Assembly: GCA_009829735.1 (NCBI GenBank)
Contig: CM020620.1
Coordinates: forward strand, 1,364,001-1,428,000
DNA from: Pyropia yezoensis
Taxonomy: Eukaryota; Rhodophyta; Bangiophyceae; Bangiales; Bangiaceae
Length of the DNA stretch: 64,000 nt
Direction: 5' to 3'
Shown here: piece by piece, positions 1 to 11,149 of the stretch
Position numbering within the stretch: position 1 is the first letter of the stretch
Layout: every line of letters starts with the position of its first letter
Translations under genes and position numbers: made by a program
Notes under the pieces: model-generated
Seen by the model: the letters and a program-made list of their open reading frames with translations, nothing else
Told to the model about the DNA's origin: nothing
Database searches by the model: none

Positions 1-731
1 CCGGCCGGTGCCCCTCCCGTCAAGCCTCCACGCCTCCCCGCTCCGCCGGCCATTCGCCTACCGCAGCCGGCGGCAGCCTGGGGGGGGCCCACCGGCCGCC
101 GGAGGGGGGGAGGAGCCCCTCCCCCCCGTGGCTCGCCAGCCGCTGCCGACGGCGGCAGCGGTGGCGGCGGCGCCTGGCGGCGGCGGCGGCGGCGGCCGCA
201 GCCCGCCGCCGCCGTCGCCGCTGACCCCCCTGCCAGCGGTGGGGGTGGTGGCGCCGGCGGCGGGCCGCCGGGGGGGGGCCGCCCTGCCCGGCTTTGCAGA
301 GCTCTCCTCCTCCCTCGGCCTCGGCCCCAGCGCCCTCCACCCCGCCGCCGCCGCCGCCGCCACCGCCGCCGCGGCGGCGACAGACGGGCGGCCAGACGGC
401 GGCCGGGCCGACTGGTACGACGGCCCGGCCGGGGCCGTGCGCGCGGGCGCCCGCCGCCCCACCGGCCTGGCGCCGCTGCCGTTGCCCCTCCCCGCTGTCG
501 GCGGGGGGGGTGCGTACGGGGGGCGTCACGAGCGGCCGCTGCTGTCCCTGTCGCCTGGCTGGGGGCCGGCCGCGGGGGGCGACGGCGGCGGCGCGGCCGC
601 CCCCGGTGGCCACCTGTCGTCCTCGTGGTCGGACGGGCGCTCCGCCGCGGGGGAGGCGCTCGCCGCCACCCCCCGGGGGGGGCGGAGCACCAAGAGCTCC
701 CCAGACCGCAGCTGGGGGGTGGACAAGCGCC

Positions 732-762
<31 letters not shown>

Positions 763-1571
763 GCGGTCGGTGGAGCGGGCCAAGGCGTTTGCGTGTCGGC
801 TGTGTGGGTTCCGGTTTGGCCAAAAGGGGTCCCTCCACCGCCACATCGCGGCTGTCCACGAGTGCCGGAGGCCCCACGAGTGCGGCGTCTGTGGCAAGTG
901 TACGTTGGCGGGCCCTTTCTCTTCTTTTTTTTTTTCCGTCGGCGCGGGGGGAGGGTGTCTCCCCCATTGGCCTGCGCGTGGGGTGCGGGCGGGGGGGCGT
1001 CGACTCTTTTTTTTTCTTTTATTTTTTTGGCTGTTGGAACACCGCGCTGCGGTTCTGCGCGCCACGGGAGAGAAGGACCCTCGACTCACACGTGGGCGTT
1101 GACGACGGTGCGCATGGTCGTCCCCCCCCCCCCACCCCTCCCCCGCTCCCATCGTCGACGGCTTCTGCCTCTTTATTTTATATTTTTTTTGTTTTTTTTT
1201 GTGTTGGCGTGGCCTGCAGCGTTTGCCGAGCGCTGGACACTCAGGGTACACGAGCGGAACGTGCACGAGAAGCTCAAGCCCCACACCTGCCCCGTCTGCT
1301 TCAAGAGCTTTGGGGAGGTGTGGAACCGGGATAAGCACGTGGCCAACCTGCACCACGGCCAGCCGCCCGCCCGGGCCGGCAGGGACGCCCGGGAGGCGGC
1401 CGGCCTCGCCGACCCGCCGCACGGCGGACCCGCCGGGGCGGCGCCGCTGTACGGGGGGGTCCGCCGGGAGAGGGACTATGGGGGGGGGGGGGGGGGGGGG
1501 GGGGGGGCGGCGCGCCGTATGGGCGGCCCGCCTTTCCCGAGCCCCTCAACCTGCGGGGGCACTGGATGTAG
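1..1571 (+). CDS. C2H2 zinc-finger protein, 5' partial, two exons visible
   Basis: This is the 3' part of a gene for a nucleic-acid-binding C2H2 zinc-finger protein, probably a transcription factor. The frame is already open at the window edge and no ATG is seen, so the start lies outside. Exon 1 (to 899) encodes a Gly/Pro/Ala-rich region, then one finger (FACRLCGF..GSLHRHIAAVH) and the first half of a second. A GT..AG intron (900-1219, 320 bp, T-rich near its acceptor) splits finger 2, which rejoins in phase as CGVCGKSFAERW..HERNVH. Finger 3 follows (HTCPVC..HVANLHH). After that, a run of 28 G (1480-1507) separates this frame from one encoding APYGRPAFPEPLNLRGHWM and a stop at 1569-1571. That frame has the high third-position GC expected here, so I take 1571 as the probable end. 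Fingers and intron are clear; the C terminus depends on the G-tract length. Confidence 0.75.
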
Positions 1572-4494
1572 CGTGGGGGGGGGGGGCGGCGGCGGTGGCT
1601 TTTTGCCATTGGGGGGCGTGCCTGCGGGCGTGTGGGGGCTTGCGCCTATGGGGGGAACGCTCGCCATGGCGCGACGGCCGGTGCACAACACCCCCGCCCG
1701 GCGCGGGTGGGCCGCGCAACCTCCCCGTCTGTGGCAGGGGCGCTCGCGCCGGTGCCCACACCAACAACCTCCTCCGTCGCGGGATAGCCTCGTAGTACGA
1801 TTGCTGGTGGCCCCCGCCGTGGCCGTGGGGGTGGGCGCGACGGGTCACCTCCCGCTCTGCCCGTACCCGTTGCTCCGCAGCCACCCCGTCCTGCCCTGCC
1901 CCTTGGCGACGCACCCAGAGACGCGTCGTCTACTCGTTCTGTTGCACCCCACTGCCGCCTGTCCCCGGCGGTGGGCCCACTGCCTCCGTCGGGGTTGGCT
2001 CACCACGCATAAATCAGATATCCCTGGTCCCTTGTTATCAGACATCAACGTTACAAATCAGACCCCTTGTGATCAGACATCAAGGCCCCTCCAGGAGGCG
2101 CCCCGCACAGCCCCCTACCAGCCGGTGCCCCCCCAGCAGAATCGCCAGTTCCAGAGGTGCTCCTCGGGGCGCTGCGTCGAGGGGGAGGAAAAAGGGTTGC
2201 CTTTCCACGTCCGCTCAGCGTCAGTGTAGGAGCAGATGTTTGGCAGCAGAAGAAGGGGCTACCACCACCCGACGGGTTCCGTAGCTTGAGCTGACGACGC
2301 CTGGTCATCTCGTCGGCCAACCAGTCCCTGCGCGGGCCGCACCGGTGGAGCCCCGCTTGAAGAGGAAGCGGGCGGGCCCCCCTGGCATGAAGAAGACGGG
2401 GAGTCCCCAGTGGAGACCGCCCACGTGTGGGTCCGCCGTGACCTCTGGGCAGCCCCGTCGACACATATTGGTGAGTAACACAGTGACGCTGAGTCCCAGG
2501 AAGGGAGCTCGGCTGGTGCAGGACGTTGCCGGCGGCGCTCTCCCCGCCAACTGTGCCAATTCACCTCTGAGCTGCATCCTTGCGGTCCGTCGCCCCCGAC
2601 GCCATCCTCCACGCCTCGTGCGCAGGCCGCCGCGACGACCACCAGCCACGAACACCTCTTGCCACGCGCATCCAGGCGTACATAGGATAGTCCGCGTCCA
2701 CGGCGCGCCGAACGTTTTCTTGTGGGGCGGGGACACGTGGGTCAATCTCAGCCGCTCGATAGATTTCTGTTCTTGTGCGGACCAGGTCCTAAGCCCCTTC
2801 CCAGGAGCCCCGCCATTGGCTGGCCCCCGCTCCCCTTGTACATTACCGTACCGTACCTATGTGTGTATGTACGTTGGGAGCCGTACAGGAAGAACCCGTG
2901 CGGGGCTCATGGCCTGGGCAACGAAAGTGTAAGTAGTATATCTATAGGCACCTCAAATTGAAGGCCGCCAGGAACACCCGGGCCACCCGAGCAGCCCAAA
3001 CCCTGAGTGCTGGCACACGGGGTGAGCCAGAGGCAGCGTCTGGGGGGGCCTTCGGCTGTGCATCGCCTATTTTCGCATTCTGACACGTGCAACACCCACC
3101 CCACGTGCAGACGAGAAGCATGTCGGCGCCACGGCAGGCGCCCCGAAAGTGTGACCGCCGTGGCCTTGCCGGGAAAGGGGGTGGCTCCCCCAAAGGTCGC
3201 CTCGTGGCCCAATTAAATAGGACACGCAACGAGGAGGGTGGCCCGAGTGAACGGCCGTCTGCAGCCCCCATCAATCAATCCACTGCCCAACCCACAGCCC
3301 CGCCCAGCTTGCGGCATTGTGAGCATTCGTCTGCACTCCTCCCTCAGCACCCAATGTAAGCATGGATAGAGAGGCCCCTAACTTTGACAGTTTACATACA
3401 TATATTCGTTTACTGTGTGATATCGGCGGTGTATAGATATTCAACACGTGGGTACACGTGTGCGGAATCTACTCGTAGATTTGATTTGTCCATTGTGAAG
3501 GTGAGATACTGTACAACACGCACGAGCAGGACACCTTGGGAGGAACGACAGTGGGCCCGCTGCACCGGCGTAGTACAGTACGTCGCAAGTCGACGGCGGC
3601 GACAGAGCCCTTCTGGGGAGTACCCTGATGTTGTCGAGAAGGGGAGGACTTTGAAGAGAGTACCTCAGGGCCCAACGCCCGCAGCTACCGGTGACGGTCT
3701 CACTGACGGCCACGTTGACGGCCTCGTGGCGGCCACGGTGATGGCAAAGAGGGCGCTGGTCGCCAAACGCCAAGATAGCCCTGCGCACCGCTGCGGCGCA
3801 AGCTCCTCCTCCTTGCGGCCGCGGCTGCCCTGTTGCGCGTCCACCATCACGCCACGTGGTCGACGCACCGGGGAGGGGCGGGGGGAGGTGCGCTCGCCGC
3901 CAAAGCAGTCTCTTCCGCCAAAGGGTGGCAGCTTCAGCAGAAGACTGTGTCAGAGGTGGGTTTTGCTGAGCATGTTGATCTGCAGGGGGCGCTGCACGAG
4001 GCGACGGGGGAGGGGAGGGCAAGAGGAAACCTGGGTTGACAACAGCGCACTTGTGCACCACGTGTAAAGTATTCATTGACACTGACATTATGCGTAACCC
4101 AACGTTAAAATATTCGTTTCATCGTCTTAATGATTTACCGTTGGGAAGAGCGATTTTTGGCGGCCTGTCCCGCGCAAGTGTCATGAAGCAGCACGACGCA
4201 CACCGCCGCAGCCAATGTCAGGGGCCCCACAGCCGACGTCGATTCAGTGGCTCGTCCACCACCATCGGGCCGCGTCCGGGATCCCCTCGCCAGCCCCGGC
4301 CGTTGACCCGTCCGCTCCCCTTCCCCACTCTCTTCATCCCCTTCGCCCCCCCCTCACCGGCATCCCTCACACCGCGCTCCTCACGACCCATCCACTCGTT
4401 GTGCGCAACCTTCTTTCCCCAGCTCCCTTTCCCATCCCTTCTCCTCCCCCACACCCTCTCTCCGCCCCGCTGTCCGGCCCCCATCGCACCGACC
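1572..4494. other. intergenic region without a supported gene
   Basis: This stretch has mixed composition: GC-rich to about 2,000, then less GC-rich islands (2,820-2,960 and 3,360-3,530). Two imperfect tandem copies of a 35-45-bp unit containing ATCAGACATCAA lie at 2011-2093. Open frames exist on both strands, but none shows a recognisable domain. The last 200 bp before 4495 are C/T-rich, as in the 5' leaders of several other genes here. Confidence 0.5.
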
Positions 4495-6990
4495 ATGACT
4501 GGGGACGACGGCGGGATGGGCATGCGTGCACGACTGCCGCTGGGGCGGCCGGCTGACCGTGCCCGACCCGATGTGTCGGCGGTAGTGGCAGCGTCGGCGG
4601 GGGCATCCTCAGCACCTCTGGGTTTGCGAAACCGCAGCCGCAGCAGCAGCAGCAGTGTCAGCGGTACTTCCGACACAGACGGCTCTTTGGGGGGTGGCCC
4701 TGATGAGTGCTCCACGTCCAGCGGGGGCATCTCGAGCGTGTCGGCGGCACCGAGCCCCGGGTCGCACCTAGCCGAGGAGGACGCGGGTGCGGACGCTGAT
4801 GGCGAGGCGGTGGACGGGACGCTTCTGACGCCCAGCGCACGCTCCAGGGCGGCGGCGACGTCGGCGTCGCCGCTAGCAACGGGAGTAGCACCCAAGATTG
4901 GGTACGTGTCGTCGGGCAGGCGGTTCCCCGTCCCCCGCACCCTCGACATGGTTGACTCGCTAGCTTTTCCCCGGAACTGGGGCCCCTCGGAGGCGGTCGT
5001 CGTATCTATATTGGCCCTCAATTGCTTGTCGCTGGTTGGCCTCCGGTCGCTGCCCACGGGTTTTTATGTGGCGCTGTTTGCGTTTTGGCGGTTGGCGTAC
5101 AACGTTGGCCTTGGTGTGCTGTTGCGGTCGCAGAGCCACTCGTCGGTCGTGACCCGCTGGGTGGAGGGGCTGTCGCCGAAGGCCACCGCTGCTCTTAAAC
5201 GGGCGGTCACTGGCTCCATGGGCGCCGACTATCGGTGGTCCAAGGCGCCTGTGGAGCTGAATGCGTGGCTGGTTTTCCGCGCAGGCGCCATGCTGGTGCT
5301 CGCCAACGATGGCTGCACGTACGTGCTGCTGGTAGCCAAGTGCATGGCCGACGCGGGCCTACCCACTGGGCCAGGGGGGGTTGTTGCCGCTGCGATCGGT
5401 GGAAGCCTCGTCGCGTTTTGCTACTGGGCCAAGGCGTCGGCGCACCGGTGCGTTGGGGACTTCGCGTGGTATTGGGGCGACTTTTTCTTCCTCATGGACG
5501 GCGAGCTGGTCTTTGACGGCGTCTTTGAGCTCTTCCCCCACCCCATGTACACTGTCGGCTACGCGGCGTACTATGGGTTTGCGCTAATTTCCCGGTCGTA
5601 CACCCTCCTCCTGACATCGATGGTCGCCCATGCCCTGCAGCTCCTCTTCCTCGTGGCTATCGAGGAGCCGCACATCCAGCGCACGTACGGTCCCAAGGCA
5701 GCCAAGCCCGCCTCGGCCGCTCCGAGCACAACGTCAGCGGCTGCGTCCGTGGCACCCTCGTCGCCCAAGCTAGCGCCCAGCTCTTCGGGCAGCGCGATGG
5801 CCGCCGCGGCCGCCTCGGCCGCCGCCTCGACAGCGTACGACTTGCTCGGGCTTGCCCAACTCGAGCCACTGCGGCAGGGCGACCTCGCTCTGGGTGCGCT
5901 GCTCGCACACGTGGTCGTCACGGCAATCTGGCCCGGCCTCAGCCCGTCCTACTACATGACGCAGCTGGTGGCGTGGCGGTTGGCTCATTGGGGCGGCCTG
6001 GGCACCCTCCTCTACCGCCAGTCGGCACGGGCATCGTGGACACGTGCGGCGGCAGCGCGGGGCGACTCCCCCACCGCGGCGTTTGCGCAGTGGAAGCGTG
6101 TGTACTACACCTCGGCAGTTGTCAACCGGGTGGTTTTTTTCGTTGCTGCCGCTCACGTGGCACCCGGCTGGGTGGCGACCTGCTTGGCCTCCCCCGCTGC
6201 TGCCGCTCGCACCGCTTTGGGTGCAGGCCTTGGCGCGATTGCATTTTACGCCACCCGCTCGGCGCGGGATGCGATTGGCGAGGACGCAGCCGCGTATGCA
6301 GACTTCTTCCTGCCCCCCACTCGCAAGGCGCCCGTCTACACCGGTGTATTTCGGTATGTCAACCACCCGACAGCCGCCCTTGGCTGTCTCGGCACCTATG
6401 GGTTGGCCCTGACGACTGGGTCGTGGGCGCTGGGTGCTGTCGCGGCGGCGTCCCAGCTGGCGCACGTTGCCTTTGTCTACACTGTTGAGGTGCCGCACAT
6501 GACCCGGCTGTATGCGCGGCGCCGCGACGCGGCGGCGCTGGAACGCGCGCTCCGCCGCCACGCCGCTCGCGTGGCGGCTGCCGCGGACGAGGTGCCCCTG
6601 GTGCGGGACGTCAAGGTGCGTGTCGCGGATGGGGTGGCGGCGCAGAGCGCACGCCTGGCGGCCGAAGCGGCGGGTGTGGTGGGCGCCGTTGGCGGCATGG
6701 GCCGCGCCATTGCCGAGCGCCGAGAGTCCCTTCGCGCGGACATCCGGGCGCTCAAGAGCCGCCTCCGCGCGCACGACCTGTACCTCAAAGCGCGTGCTGT
6801 ACGCGACGGGGCCGTCACGTCACTTCAGCGGCTCGATGGGGACGAAGTGGTAGCGCTCCTGGAGCGGGTGGGGCTTGCCAACCCGGCGCTCTGGGTGGAC
6901 TCGGATTCAGAGGACGAAGGGATCCTCCGCCGCTGCCGCAGCAGCGGCGACGTGGGCTCCACTGGGCCAGTCTCTCAGGTGGTACGGTAG
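4495..6990 (+). CDS. CHO2: Phosphatidylethanolamine N-methyltransferase, CHO2 type
   Basis: An 831-residue integral membrane enzyme that should use S-adenosylmethionine to methylate phosphatidylethanolamine, the first step of the PE-to-phosphatidylcholine route, in the ER. The start at 4495 follows a pyrimidine-rich leader in good context (GACCATGA). The upstream open frame is discarded because it reads leader-like sequence. After a disordered Ser/Ala-rich N terminus of about 150 residues come two methyltransferase halves. Half 1 contains DFAWYWGDFFFL and FELFPHPMYTVGY (HPMY at 349-352) and ends in EEPHIQRTYG. Half 2 contains YVNHP (around 623) and ends in VEVPHMTRLYA. The tandem layout and length match fungal CHO2 (about 870 residues) rather than small single-domain PEMT. 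A charged C-terminal tail follows. No intron is needed. Family assignment is secure; substrate step is by family. Confidence 0.9.
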   Translation: MTGDDGGMGMRARLPLGRPADRARPDVSAVVAASAGASSAPLGLRNRSRSSSSSVSGTSDTDGSLGGGPDECSTSSGGISSVSAAPSPGSHLAEEDAGADADGEAVDGTLLTPSARSRAAATSASPLATGVAPKIGYVSSGRRFPVPRTLDMVDSLAFPRNWGPSEAVVVSILALNCLSLVGLRSLPTGFYVALFAFWRLAYNVGLGVLLRSQSHSSVVTRWVEGLSPKATAALKRAVTGSMGADYRWSKAPVELNAWLVFRAGAMLVLANDGCTYVLLVAKCMADAGLPTGPGGVVAAAIGGSLVAFCYWAKASAHRCVGDFAWYWGDFFFLMDGELVFDGVFELFPHPMYTVGYAAYYGFALISRSYTLLLTSMVAHALQLLFLVAIEEPHIQRTYGPKAAKPASAAPSTTSAAASVAPSSPKLAPSSSGSAMAAAAASAAASTAYDLLGLAQLEPLRQGDLALGALLAHVVVTAIWPGLSPSYYMTQLVAWRLAHWGGLGTLLYRQSARASWTRAAAARGDSPTAAFAQWKRVYYTSAVVNRVVFFVAAAHVAPGWVATCLASPAAAARTALGAGLGAIAFYATRSARDAIGEDAAAYADFFLPPTRKAPVYTGVFRYVNHPTAALGCLGTYGLALTTGSWALGAVAAASQLAHVAFVYTVEVPHMTRLYARRRDAAALERALRRHAARVAAAADEVPLVRDVKVRVADGVAAQSARLAAEAAGVVGAVGGMGRAIAERRESLRADIRALKSRLRAHDLYLKARAVRDGAVTSLQRLDGDEVVALLERVGLANPALWVDSDSEDEGILRRCRSSGDVGSTGPVSQVVR

Positions 6991-7907
6991 CAGCTGCTGT
7001 GCCCTTTGTCATCTATCCCTTTTTTCCCCTCTCTGTTGCTGCGACGCAGACCATGGCGGTGACACTGAGGGGTGTCGGCAAAGTTTTCGCGGGTCTGAGG
7101 GCAGTTGGGAGAAGGGGGCGCCACGCACCGCTGCGCCTGGGAAATTGCGGGCCGCCTGCCCACGACAGCCGCTGAAGGGGACGCTTCCGTGTCGGTACGG
7201 GAGACCTCCAGGGAAGACGTATCGGAACGTGTTGGCGGCTAGTAGCGCGGCGGGGTGTGTGGCTGGGGCGGAGTCGGACGCCATGATGGTGAAGGGGGAC
7301 TAGCTAGGTGGGCGAGGCATCCCTCTCTTTGGGGAAGCAAGGTGGTCGTGGGCGGGTGGGCGAGCATACGGCGGGCTGATAGCAGGCACGGACGGCGCCC
7401 AGCGCCGTAGCATGCACAAATCCGCTGGGGTTGACCGCCATGTACGTATGTATCGATGACAAGGTATGGCTGGACAAGGAGCGAACGTACTTGTACAGTG
7501 CACGACTGTGAGTGGGGAGCGAACGCCTGTGCAGTCGCGCGACCCCGAGTAAGGAGCGAGCATGTGCGTACAGTACAGTGGGCCGACCCCGTATGGACCA
7601 TGCCGGCCGCAGACGCCTCGGCCCACCTCCAGACACGAGAGACGGAGAAAGCGCGGGACACCCCCTCCACGACGGGAAAACACGTGAAAGCGGGTCCCTG
7701 CATCAAAACGACAAAAAAAAACGTCAACAGCCGGGACTCACCACCCACCCACCGACCACTCTTACCGAGTCACCATCGTGCCAGGGAGAGCGCTCGGTGC
7801 CCATCCCCCGCGGGCCCGCCACCTCAGCCCCCCGCACCACATCCACCCTCCCAACCGCCCTCTCACCCACCCTCGCCAACGCCGCCTGCCCCACGCCCGC
7901 CGGCGCC
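6991..7907. other. convergent intergenic region, CHO2 / FPP synthase
   Basis: No supported gene. It holds the 3' ends of two convergent genes. At about 7,490-7,580 there are three GTACAGT-type motifs, part of a series of TACAGTAC sequences dispersed through the intergenic DNA of this window. Confidence 0.5.
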
Positions 7908-9557
7908 CTACTTGCTTCGCCTGTAAATCTTGGCCAGGAGGAACTCAAGGGCGCCCCGCGCCCCCCCCGCCCCCCCTCCCTCAATCATCCCCTGGATGCG
8001 CGTGTAGCTGGCCTCCTCGTACGTGTGGTACGCGGCCACCACCCCCGCCTCAACGTACAGCTCCTTGACGCGCGCGACCGCGCTGCCGCCGCCGCCACCC
8101 GCCGCCGCCCCTCCCCCCGCCCCGCCATACAAGCGGCGCCATTCCGCAACCGCCGCGGGCGGGGCGCGGCCCAAAAAATCGACGGCCAGCCACGTGACCT
8201 TGCGGTCCTCAATGTCCGTGCCGACCTTGCCCGTCACCGCCGGGTCGCCAAACGCATCGAGATAGTCGTCGGTGGCCTGAAAGTAGGCGCCCAGCTCCAT
8301 GCACACCTCCCGCGCCGCGTCGTACTCGGCGCCGTCTGCCGCGCCGGCGAGCGCCATGCCTAGCGCAACGGGCAGGTAAAATGAGTAGTGGGCGGTCTTG
8401 TAGTGGTAGATGCGGCGCAGCGCTTCGGGGGTAAACGCAGCAGTGTCCACGTCGCCGCCCGCGCCAACGCCAACCGCCTCACCCTCCATGGTGGTGAGGT
8501 CCAGGAGCTGGCCCACCTCCGTGGTAAAGGTGGCGTCGTGGAACAGCTCGAGCACCTTGCCGTAGCACGGGGCGCCGCCAAGGTGGCGCTTCACCACCCG
8601 GTAGATAAGGCCCTCGAGGAGAAGCGCGTCATTGACCGCCTTGAGCCCAATCTCTGGCCGTCGGTACCAGCACGGCCGCCCGCGGCGCGTCACAGAGTCA
8701 TCCATGATGTCGTCGGCCACCAGAAAGCACGCCTGCAGCAGCTCCACACACCAGCCAAGCAGCCGCGCCGTCTGGGCCGCCGCCGGCGTCACTGCCGCGG
8801 CAGCGCCCGCCGGCGACGCGGCCGCGACGGCACGGAAGCAGGCGCCGACGGCAAGGCCGCGGGTGAGCTTTCCGTGCGGCACATTGTACGAAATGACCTG
8901 CGCCAGGTAGTCGGCCGCCGCCGGGGGCAGCCCGTACGTTGACCGCACGTCGGCGACGAGCTCCCCCGAGAGGGTGTCAAAGGCGGATAGGAAGGCGGCG
9001 CGCTCCTCCTTCGAGTCGTCCAGCAGCGGGGGGGGGAGCGGCGGCGAGCGAGTGGGGGAGGGAGCCGCGTCGGCCGCCCCTGCCTCGGCGGCAGCGGCCG
9101 GCATGGCAGCAACGTCGGCGGTTGCGGGCGGCATGGTGGTGCCCGCCCCGCACGCAGCCGCAGACGCGGCCGCCACCCCCGCACGGCGCTGCCGCGTCGG
9201 CGCACCGGCAGCGACCGCCACGGGAGGCGCCGCGGCGGTGACGGTGGCGGCGGCCGCGGCGGTGGCGGCGGTGGCGGCACCGTGTCGGTGGGACAGGCGG
9301 CGAGCCGGCCGCGGCGGCAGACGTGGGAGGGGCGGCGGCGGCGGCCCGGGCTGGCCCGCCGGGTGGGCAGCCGCGGCAGCCTCGGCGGCAGTGGCGGCGG
9401 CAGTGGCGGCGGCAGTGGAGGTAGGGGTGGCCGTGGCGGTGGCGGTGGCGGTGGGGATGGCAATGGCGGCAGCAGCGGCGGTTGTGGAGGCGGCGGCGGC
9501 GGTGGCGGCGGCGCGGGCGGGCGGAGTGGCGACCACGAGGACGAGCGCCCGCCGCAT
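7908..9557 (-). CDS. Farnesyl diphosphate synthase
   Basis: A class I trans-prenyltransferase that condenses isopentenyl and allylic diphosphates to farnesyl diphosphate, precursor of sterols, ubiquinone side chains and prenyl anchors. Read from 9557 it has 549 residues. The first aspartate motif DDIMDDS starts at residue 282 and the second, DDYLDAFGDP, at 430. KTAHYSFYLPVALGMAL and the C-terminal KIYRRSK are typical of eukaryotic farnesyl (not long-chain) synthases. The catalytic core is about 350 residues, so the Ala/Thr-rich N terminus is an extension. There are two well-placed ATGs: 9557 (MRRALVLVV.., possible organelle-targeting peptide) and 9134 (ACCATG, giving 408 residues). I use the upstream one, but either could be used, or both through alternative initiation. 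The extension contains a degenerate GGCGGT repeat. Product identity is firm; start is uncertain. Confidence 0.88.
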   Translation of the reverse strand: MRRALVLVVATPPARAAATAAAASTTAAAAAIAIPTATATATATPTSTAAATAAATAAEAAAAAHPAGQPGPPPPPLPRLPPRPARRLSHRHGAATAATAAAAATVTAAAPPVAVAAGAPTRQRRAGVAAASAAACGAGTTMPPATADVAAMPAAAAEAGAADAAPSPTRSPPLPPPLLDDSKEERAAFLSAFDTLSGELVADVRSTYGLPPAAADYLAQVISYNVPHGKLTRGLAVGACFRAVAAASPAGAAAAVTPAAAQTARLLGWCVELLQACFLVADDIMDDSVTRRGRPCWYRRPEIGLKAVNDALLLEGLIYRVVKRHLGGAPCYGKVLELFHDATFTTEVGQLLDLTTMEGEAVGVGAGGDVDTAAFTPEALRRIYHYKTAHYSFYLPVALGMALAGAADGAEYDAAREVCMELGAYFQATDDYLDAFGDPAVTGKVGTDIEDRKVTWLAVDFLGRAPPAAVAEWRRLYGGAGGGAAAGGGGGSAVARVKELYVEAGVVAAYHTYEEASYTRIQGMIEGGGAGGARGALEFLLAKIYRRSK

Positions 9558-9879
9558 GGTCCGCGCGCCAGTGACCGGGGGCCGACGGAGCGGAGGGGGC
9601 GCAGGGGGGGGGGGGTGGGTGGGGCGACCCTCTGGCTCTGCAAACAGCGGCGCCACCCCACACCCAGCCCCGCTCGCCCACTGTCCGCCCCGCGCGAGGC
9701 GCGGGCGCGGCGCCGGCGGCGCCGCGCCGGCGGGAGGTGCGCGACCCGCCACGCTCGGTGGCTGGCAACCACAAAAGCGGCAGGCGGCGACGGGCGCACG
9801 GGCAACGTCACACTGTCTCGGCCGCGGTCCGTTGATCCCCCCGCTCTGTGTGGAAGGGCGGGAGGCGGCACGGGCAGGC

Positions 9880-10015
9880 GCGTACAGTAAACAAAAAGAG
9901 GCTTTTCCTGTACATACAGCATGTATGTAAACATGTATATACATATAGTTGGAATCTTCGGTACAGTATGTACAGTACAGTGTGCGTGCGTGTAAACTGT
10001 GTATACATTCCGACG
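9880..10015. promoter_or_regulatory. TA-rich TACAGTAC cluster upstream of FPP synthase
   Basis: A 130-bp low-GC island in otherwise GC-rich DNA, 320-460 bp upstream of the farnesyl synthase start. It contains overlapping TGTACAT, ATACATA, GTACAGTA and GTACAGTACAGTG words. A promoter role is inferred only from position and composition. Confidence 0.3.
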
Positions 10016-10255
10016 TGCTTGGCGCTTTTCTTTTCTTCTTGCTGGAGTGGTGCGTCTTATTGACCCCACGGTGCCTCCCTCGCCCTTGGGCACCAGGAAA
10101 CGGTGCCCAGGCGCCATGAGATGGTACGATGCCCAGGCGCCATCACCCAGCCCTCCCCCTGCCCCCCAGGCACACCCCCCCAGACACCGCCCCCCATGCA
10201 TATACCCAGACAACCCCCACCGCCTCCCTTCGCCGACGCCAACCTGACCCCCCCC

Positions 10256-11149
10256 TCACCGTTTGACCCACTGGAAGCTCCGCCGCGCCTTCTTCCGCCC
10301 ATACTTCTTTTCCTCCACCACCCGCGCGTCACGCGTCAGCAGGCCCTCTGCCTTGAGCACCCCCCGCGTGGCCGGCGCCGCCGCCAGCACCGCCCGCGCC
10401 AGCCCCAGCCGCACCGCCTCGGCCTGGCCAGTCGAGCCGCCGCCCGCCACGCGGGCGACCACGTCCACGTCGCCAAGCCAGCCGTCCCCCCCCCCGCCCC
10501 CCCCCCCGCCGCCGCCACCGCCGCCGCCCCCTGCCGTCACCAGCGCCGCCACCGCCGCCGCCCGGTGGTCCGCACGGGGAAAGTAGTCGGCCAGCCGCCG
10601 CCCATTCACCGTCACGGTTGTGACGCCGTGCAGGTCGCCGCCGCTGCCGCCGCCGCCGTCGCTATGGCCCATGGCGTCAGTGTCACCGTCGGCGGGGGGG
10701 GAGGTGAGGTGGGGGCTCAACACCACCTGGGCGACCGCCGCCTTGCGGCGGCCCGTCCCCCGCGACCGCCCCCGCCCATCCACAGAACGGGTGTAGGTTG
10801 GCGGCGGCGACGCCGCCGCGCGGGCACGGTGGAACCGCTGGGCGGGGGTGAGCGGCCGCGCCAGCCGGCCGAGCGGGTGCTCACCGGGGGAGACGGGGGA
10901 GGGCGTGGCGGGGGCGGAGGAGGCGGCGGCGACGGCCGCTGCCGCCACCTCTGCGGGGGGGGCGGTCGCCGACGGCAACGCCCCGGCAGCGGCAGCATCG
11001 GTGGAGGAAGAGTTAGTGGTGGTGGTGGTGGTGGTGGTGGTGGCCAGGCCCGCCGCGGCGGGCGCCCACCGCGGCGGCAGCAGCGGCGGCACTCCGACGG
11101 GGCGGCGTAGCAGGTGGCGGCCGCCGAAGAGGCTGGCCCGGCCGAGCAT
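10256..11149 (-). CDS. Organellar ribosomal protein uS9 (S9)
   Basis: Small-subunit ribosomal protein uS9 of an organelle, 297 residues. The C-terminal half shows the family signature in order: GTGRRKAAVAQV, VNGRRLADYF, GGGSTGQAEAVRLGLARA, LLTRDARVVEEKKYGRKKARR and the final basic tail ending VKR, whose bacterial counterpart reaches the decoding site. The start MLGRASLFGGRHLLRRPVG is Arg-rich with hydrophobic residues and no acids, like a mitochondrial presequence; a plastid location is not excluded. Two lineage-specific insertions interrupt the S9 fold: an acidic/Gly stretch after AVAQVVLS and a run of about 15 Gly. It lies downstream of farnesyl synthase's promoter side and on the same strand, with about 700 bp between. 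No intron is needed. Confidence 0.9.
   Translation of the reverse strand: MLGRASLFGGRHLLRRPVGVPPLLPPRWAPAAAGLATTTTTTTTTNSSSTDAAAAGALPSATAPPAEVAAAAVAAASSAPATPSPVSPGEHPLGRLARPLTPAQRFHRARAAASPPPTYTRSVDGRGRSRGTGRRKAAVAQVVLSPHLTSPPADGDTDAMGHSDGGGGSGGDLHGVTTVTVNGRRLADYFPRADHRAAAVAALVTAGGGGGGGGGGGGGGGDGWLGDVDVVARVAGGGSTGQAEAVRLGLARAVLAAAPATRGVLKAEGLLTRDARVVEEKKYGRKKARRSFQWVKR

Noticed and set aside
2259-2745. Minus-strand peptides (GLPVFFMPGGPARFLFKRG and DDQASSAQATEP) faintly like the end of a Ty1/copia RNase H region
   Set aside because: Different frames and the spacing is far too short for copia; no other domain or LTR nearby. Left as a possible but unsupported relic.
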